Source: Fasciola hepatica (lineage: Eukaryota; Platyhelminthes; Trematoda; Plagiorchiida; Fasciolidae). From it: a stretch of DNA of 64,000 nt. The notes below the pieces were generated by a model that was not told the DNA's origin, ran no database searches, and saw only the letters and a list, made by a program, of their open reading frames with translations. The stretch is from NCBI GenBank assembly GCA_948099385.1, contig CANUEZ040000203.1, positions 372,001-436,000 of the forward strand, written 5' to 3'. Made by a program: the position numbers and the translations under genes. This document shows, one piece after another, positions 58,836-64,000 of the stretch. Numbering within the stretch: the first letter of the stretch is position 1; each line of letters starts with the position of its first letter.

Positions 58836-60110
58836 TTGTGGTTTGGGTGTTCGTCTGACATTCGTTCAGCCCAACCCTTGTTCGTGTCCCCGTGTGGGCT
58901 CTGTCCATGTGCAATGCTCATGATTTCCTTAGCGGATCAAACAGCTGTACAGTGCTTCCAAAATTTTTCAATAGTCAGTTCAGTGTTCAAGCTGCATGGA
59001 GAATCATATTATACAAATCTACTCTGCTACTGCTCTATTGCATTGTATGAGCAATCTGTGTGGATTGTTCATAAGGGAATGCCTTGGTTTTACTTAGGCC
59101 CATAAATAGAGAAGTGATGGAACATAGGATTGGATCGGTGTGCGAGAATTTGGTTGTTAGCGTTCAAAGCGAAAGCGAAAGCCGTAGCCAATTTGGGGAT
59201 TGTGCTATATCATGTATTGTATATGTTGAACAAAGCGTTGAGACCCATATCGGATAGCCTTGTGGTTTGGGTGTTCGACTGACAATCGTTCACCCCAACC
59301 CTTGTTCGTGTCCCCGTGTGGGCTCTGTCCATGTGCAATGCTCATGATTCCCTTAGCGGATCAAACAGCTGTACAGTGCTTCCATCATTTTCAATGGTCA
59401 GTTCCGTGGTCAAGCTGCATGGAGAATCATATTATACAAATCTACTCTGCTACTGCTCTATTGCATTGTATGAGCAATCCGTGTGGATTGTTCATAAGAG
59501 AATGCCTTGGTTTTACTAAGGCCCATAAATAGAGAAGTGGTGGAACATAGGATTGGATCGGTGTGCGAGAATTTGGTTGTTACCGTTCAAAGCGAAAGCG
59601 AAAGCCGAAGCCAATTTGGGGATTGTGCTATGTCATGTATTGTATATGTTGAACAAAGCGTTGAGACCCATATCGGATAGCCTTGTGGTTTGGGTGTTCG
59701 ACTGACATTCGTTCACCCCAACCCTTGTTCGTGTCTCCGAGTGGGCTCTGTCCATGTGCAATGCTCATGATTTCCTTAGCGGATCAAACAGCTGTACAGT
59801 GCTTCCATAATTTCCAATGGTCAGTTCAGTGTTCAAGCTGCATGGAGAATCATATTATACAAATCTACTCTGCTACTGCTCTATTGCATTGTATGAGCAA
59901 TCTGTGTGGATTGTTCATAAGGGAATGCCTTGGTTTTACTTAGGCCCATAAATAGAGAAGTGATGGAACATAGGATTGGATCGGTGTGCGAGAATTTGTT
60001 GTTACCGTTCAAAGCGAAAGCGAAAGCGAAAGCCGAAGCCAATTTGGGGATTGTGCTATATCATGTATTGTATATGTTGAACAAAGCGTTGAGACCGATA
60101 TCGGATAGCC
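58836..60110. repeat. Mixed monomers 58836, 59260 and 59683
   Basis: Monomer 58836 has TTCGTCTGAC and the rare CCAAAATTTTTCAATAG patch otherwise seen at 36,493. Monomer 59260 has TTCCGTGGTCAAG and TTTACTAAGGCCC, markers of the 11-18-kb 7-mer. Monomer 59683 has a private TTTCCAATGG, lacks one G (GAATTTGTTG near 59,992) and carries the expanded hexamer tract. No common period links the three. Confidence 0.83.
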
Positions 60111-63100
60111 TTGTGGTTTGGGTGTTCGACTAACTTTCGTTCACCCCAACCCTTGTTCGTGTCTGCGAGTGGGCTCTGTCCGTGTGCAATGCTCATGATT
60201 TCCTTAGCGGATCAAACAGCTGTACAGTGCTTTGATAATTTTCAATGGTCAGTTCAGTGTTCAAGCTGCATGGAGAATCATATTATACAAATCTACTCTG
60301 CTACTGCTCTATTGCATTGTATGAGCAATCTGTGTGGATTGTTCATAAGGGAATGCCTTGGTTTTACTTAGGCCCATAAATAGAGAAGTGATGGAACATA
60401 GGATTGGATCGGTGTGCGAGAATTTGGTTGTTACCGTTCAAAGCGAAAGCGAAAGCCGTAGCCAATTTGGGGATTGTGCTATATCATGTATTGTATATGT
60501 TGAACACAGCTTTGAGACCCATATCGGATAGCCGTGTGGTTTGGGTGTTCGACTGACAATCGTTCACCCCAACCCTTGTTCGTGTCCCCGTGTGGGCTCT
60601 GTCCATGTGCAATGCTCATGATTCCCTTAGCGGATCAAACAGCTGTATAGTGCTTCCATAATTTTCAATGGTCAGTTCAGTGTTCAAGCTGCATGGAGAA
60701 TCATATTATACAAATCTACTCTGCTACTGCTCTATTGCATTGTATGAGCAATCTGTGTGGATTGTTCATAAGGGAATGCCTTGGTTTTACTTAGGCCCAT
60801 AAATGGAGAAGTGATGTAAAATGGGATTGGATCGGTGTGCGAGAATTTGGTTGTTACCGTTCAAAGCGAAAGCGAAAGCCGTAGCCAATTTGGGGATTGT
60901 GCTATATCATGTATTGTATATGTTGAACAAAGCGTTGAGACCCATATCGGATAGCCTTGTGGTTTGGGTGTTCGACTGACATTCGTTCAGCCCAACCCTT
61001 GTTCGTGTCTGCGAGTGGGCTCTGTCCGTGTGCAATGCTCATGATTTCCTTAGCGGATCAAACAGCTGTACAGTGCTTTGATAATTTTCAATGGTCAGTT
61101 CAGTGTTCAAGCTGCATGGAGAATCATATTATACAAATCTACTCTGCTACTGCTCTATTGCATTGTATGAGCAATCTGTGTGGATTGTTCATAAGGGAAT
61201 GCCTTGGTTTTACTTAGGCCCATAAATAGAGAAGTGATGGAACATAGGATTGGATCGGTGTGCGAGAATTTGGTTGTTAGCGTTCAAAGCGAAAGCGAAA
61301 GCCGTAGCCAATTTGGGGATTGTGCTATATCATGTATTGTATATGTTGAACACAGCGTTGAGACCGATATCGGATAGGCTTGTGGTTTGGGTGTTCGACT
61401 AACTTTCGTTCACCCCAACCCTTGTTCGTGTCTCCGAGTGGGCTCTGTCCATGTGCAATGCTCATGATTTCCTTAGCGGATCAAACAGCTGTACAGTGCT
61501 TCCATAATTTTCAATGGTCAGTTCAGTGTTCAAGCTGCATGGAGAATCATATTATACAAATCTACTCTGCTACTGCTCTATTGCATTGTATGAGCAATCT
61601 GTGTGGATTGTTCATAAGGGAATGCCTTGGTTTTACTTAGGCCCATAAATAGAGAAGTGATGGAACATAGGATTGGATCGGTGTGCGAGAATTTGGTTGT
61701 TACCGTTCAAAGCGAAAGCGAAAGCCGTAGCCAATTTGGGGATTGTGCTATATCATGTATTGTATATGTTGAACACAGCGTTGAGACCCATATCGGATAG
61801 CCGTGTGGTTTGGGTGTTCGACTGACATTCGTTCACCCCAACCCTTGTTCGTGTCCCCGTGTGGGCTCTGTCCATGTGCAATGCTCATGATTCCCTTAGC
61901 GGATCAAACAGCTGTATAGTGCTTCCATAATTTTCAATGGTCAGTTCAGTGTTCAAGCTGCATGGAGAATCATATTATACAAATCTACTCTGCTACTGCT
62001 CTATTGCATTGTATGAGCAATCTGTGTGGATTGTTCATAAGGGAATGCCTTGGTTTTACTTAGGCCCATAAATGGAGAAGTGATGTAAAATGGGATTGGA
62101 TCGGTGTGCGAGAATTTGGTTGTTACCGTTCAAAGCGAAAGCGAAAGCCGTAGCCAATTTGGGGATTGTGCTATATCATGTATTGTATATGTTGAACAAA
62201 GCGTTGAGACCCATATCGGATAGCCTTGTGGTTTGGGTGTTCGACTGACATTCGTTCAGCCCAACCCTTGTTCGTGTCTGCGAGTGGGCTGTGTCCGTGT
62301 GCAATGCTCATGATTTCCTTAGCGGATCAAACAGCTGTACAGTGCTTTGATAATTTTCAATGGTCAGTTCAGTGTTCAAGCTGCATGGAGAATCATATTA
62401 TACAAATCTACTCTGCTACTGCTCTATTGCATTGTATGAGCAATCTGTGTGGATTGTTCATAAGGGAATGCCTTGGTTTTACTTAGCCCCATAAATAGAG
62501 AAGTGATGGAACATAGGATTGGATCGGTGTGCGAGAATTTGGTTGTTACCGTTCAAAGCGAAAGCGAAAGCCGAAGCCAATTTGGGGATTGTGCTATATC
62601 ATGTATTGTATATGTTGAACACAGCGTTGAGACCCATATCGGATAGCCGTGTGGTTTGGGTGTTCGACTGACAATCGTTCACCCCAACCCTTGTTCGTGT
62701 CCCCGTGTGGGCTCTGTCCATGTGCAATGCTCATGATTCCCTTAGCGGATCAAACAGCTGTATAGTGCTTCCATAATTTTCAATGGTCAGTTCAGTGTTC
62801 AAGCTGCATGGAGAATCATATTATACAAATCTACTCTGCTACTGCTCTATTGCATTGTATGAGCAATCTGTGTGGATTGTTCATAAGGGAATGCCTTGGT
62901 TTTACTTAGGCCCATAAATGGAGAAGTGATGTAAAATGGGATTGGATCGGTGTGCGAGAATTTGGTTGTTACCGTTCAAAGCGAAAGCGAAAGCCGTAGC
63001 CAATTTGGGGATTGTGCTATATCATGTATTGTATATGTTGAACAAAGCGTTGAGACCCATATCGGATAGCCTTGTGGTTTGGGTGTTCGACTGACATTCG

Positions 63101-63917
63101 TTCAGCCCAACCCTTGTTCGTGTCTGCGAGTGGGCTCTGTCCGTGTGCAATGCTCATGATTTCCTTAGCGGATCAAACAGCTGTACAGTGCTTTGATAAT
63201 TTTCAATGGTCAGTTCAGTGTTCAAGCTGCATGGAGAATCATATTATACAAATCTACTCTGCTACTGCTCTATTGCATTGTATGAGCAATCTGTGTGGAT
63301 TGTTCATAAGGGAATGCCTTGGTTTTACTTAGGCCCATAAATAGAGAAGTGATGGAACATAGGATTGGATCGGTGTGCGAGAATTTGGTTGTTACCGTTC
63401 AAAGCGAAAGCGAAAGCCGTAGCCAATTTGGGGATTGTGCTATATCATGTATTGTATATGTTGAACACAGCGTTGAGACCCATATCGGATAGGCTTCTGG
63501 TTTGGGTGTTCGACTGACATTCGTTCACCCCAACCATTGTTCGTGTCCCTGTGTGGGCTCTGTCCATGTGCAATGCTCATGATTCCCTTAGCGGATCAAA
63601 CAGCTGTATAGTGCTTCCATCATTTTCAATGGTCAGTTCAGTGTTCAAGCTGCATGGAGAATCATATTATACAAATCTACTCTGCTACTGCTCTATTGCA
63701 TTGTATGAGCAATCTGTGTGGATTGTTCATAAGGGAATGCCTTGGTTTTACTTAGGCCCATAAATAGAGAAGTGGTGGAACATAGGATTGGATCGGTGTG
63801 CGAGAATTTGGTTGTTACCGTTCAAAGCGAAAGCGAAAGCCGAAGCCAATTTGGGGATTGTGCTACATCATGTATTGTATATGTTGAACAAAGCGTTGAG
63901 ACCCATATCGGATAGGC
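60111..63917. repeat. Trimer/dimer alternating higher-order repeat
   Basis: Monomers in order are 60111 (C), 60534 (A), 60957 (B), 61380 (C-like), 61803 (A), 62226 (B), 62649 (A), 63072 (B) and 63495 (other). A is tagged by AAATGGAGAAGTGATG with TAAAATGGGATTGG (60,802; 62,071; 62,917), B by CAGCCC, TCTGCGAGTG, GTCCGTGTG and TTTGATAATTTTC. A and B recur first at 1,269 bp and then at 846 bp, so the C monomer is absent from the last round. Monomer 63495 has CAACCATTG with TCCCTGTGTGG, a form otherwise seen at 40605 and 42298. Confidence 0.87.
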
Positions 63918-64000
63918 TTGTGGTTTGGGTGTTCGACTAACTTTCGTTCACCCCAACCCTTGTTCGTGTCTCCGAGTGGGCTCTGTCCATGTGCAATGCT
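63918..64000. repeat. Partial satellite monomer at right window edge
   Basis: The last 83 bases are the start of another monomer, with GACTAACTTTCG, CACCCC and TCTCCGAGTG. The array continues beyond the window. Confidence 0.97.

Larger units (their letters stand above)
1..64000. repeat. Satellite DNA array, 423-bp monomer, about 151 copies
   Basis: The same 423-bp sequence recurs head to tail across the whole window with no inversion and no interruption by other DNA. Complete copies begin at 385, 807, 1230, 1653 and so on to 63495, which gives 150 full copies; the spacing is 423 bp for most, 429 bp for thirteen, and 422, 424 or 425 bp for a few. Monomers differ mainly by point substitutions at recurring positions, so neighbouring copies look roughly 95% alike or better by eye. 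Variants are grouped into higher-order units of 2 to 10 monomers. Such long homogeneous arrays are characteristic of eukaryotic centromeric, pericentromeric, subtelomeric or sex/B-chromosome heterochromatin; which of these applies cannot be seen here. I do not recognise the family. No gene, RNA gene or mobile element is visible in any stretch of the window. Confidence 0.99.

Noticed and set aside
385..63763. Recurring open frames of 60-90 codons in nearly every monomer, and two of about 130 codons (3649-4038, 52324-52722)
   Set aside because: They follow from the repeat: most begin at TTG rather than ATG, end at the same TAG in ACTTAGGCCC, are shifted or broken by one-base indels in many copies, and vary without codon bias toward silent sites. 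The longer ones arise only where the CCTCTGG junction removes one base. No domain is recognisable.
385..63917. Tandem-repeat protein encoded by a 141-codon unit
   Set aside because: 423 is divisible by three, but stops occur in all frames in each monomer and the 422/424/429-bp classes change the frame.
1..64000. CRISPR array or prokaryotic repeat system
   Set aside because: The repeat is 423 bp with no unique spacers; the whole period is conserved, and no cas-like gene is present.
1..64000. Ribosomal or 5S RNA gene cluster
   Set aside because: No rRNA-like conserved segment was recognised in the monomer and the period is uniform without a gene/spacer division.
1..64000. Terminal repeats of a retroelement or DNA transposon
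   Set aside because: No long terminal repeats, target-site duplications, coding remnants or orientation changes were seen; all copies are head to tail.

Overview
The whole 64-kb window is one uninterrupted array of tandemly repeated satellite DNA. A monomer of 423 bp is repeated head to tail in one orientation: 150 complete copies starting between positions 385 and 63,495, plus partial copies at both edges (1-384 and 63,918-64,000). The mean spacing of these starts is about 423.5 bp. The array continues past both ends of the window. I found no supportable protein gene, tRNA, rRNA, transposon, CRISPR array or unique-sequence island. Length, homogeneity and higher-order structure point to a eukaryotic satellite, of the kind found at centromeres, pericentromeres, subtelomeres or on sex/B chromosomes. 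I do not recognise the family and cannot name the organism. The monomer is about 44% G+C by rough estimate and keeps about 13 CpG sites, so CpG is not severely depleted.

Monomers fall into three length classes: 423 bp (standard), 429 bp (one extra copy of a GCGAAA-type hexamer) and 422/424/425 bp (small indels). For numbering I start each monomer at the T of TTGTGGTTTGGG. Fixed landmarks in monomer coordinates are: an imperfect 10-bp inverted repeat around a 17-nt spacer (about 5-41), an 8-bp palindrome CTGTACAG (about 110-117), a highly variable patch (about 122-138), a nearly invariant core (about 176-205), and the hexamer tract (about 330-350).

Along the window the monomers are organised into a mosaic of higher-order repeats (HORs) whose multiplicity changes. 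From 385 to about 7.2 kb there is a 10-monomer unit (about 4.25 kb) partly duplicated, with a nested trimer. From 7.2 to 11.3 kb lies a poorly homogenised stretch. From 11.3 to 19.9 kb there is a 7-mer (2,960 bp), two copies of which look identical by eye, with a third degenerating copy. From 18.3 to 22.6 kb there is a 5-mer (2,114 bp) derived from that third copy. From 22.8 to 27.5 kb there is a 4-mer (1,692 bp). From 27.5 to 43.5 kb there is a mixed region with long-range copies, including a block of about 2.9 kb that recurs 15,237 bp downstream. From 43.6 to 52.0 kb there is a 6-mer followed by two 7-mers. From 52.0 to 54.7 kb the sequence is transitional. From 54.7 to 58.8 kb a trimer (1,275 bp) gives way to a dimer (852 bp). 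From 60.1 to 63.9 kb there is a trimer/dimer alternation.

The array can be read as a record of unequal exchange: chimeric monomers at 46,108 and 2,075 differ from their HOR partners by exactly one monomer, with breakpoints narrowed to short intervals. The 429-bp class and several other variants occur near both ends of the window but not between about 11 and 53 kb, which suggests the middle was amplified more recently. Identity statements come from reading the sequence by eye, not from a computed alignment.
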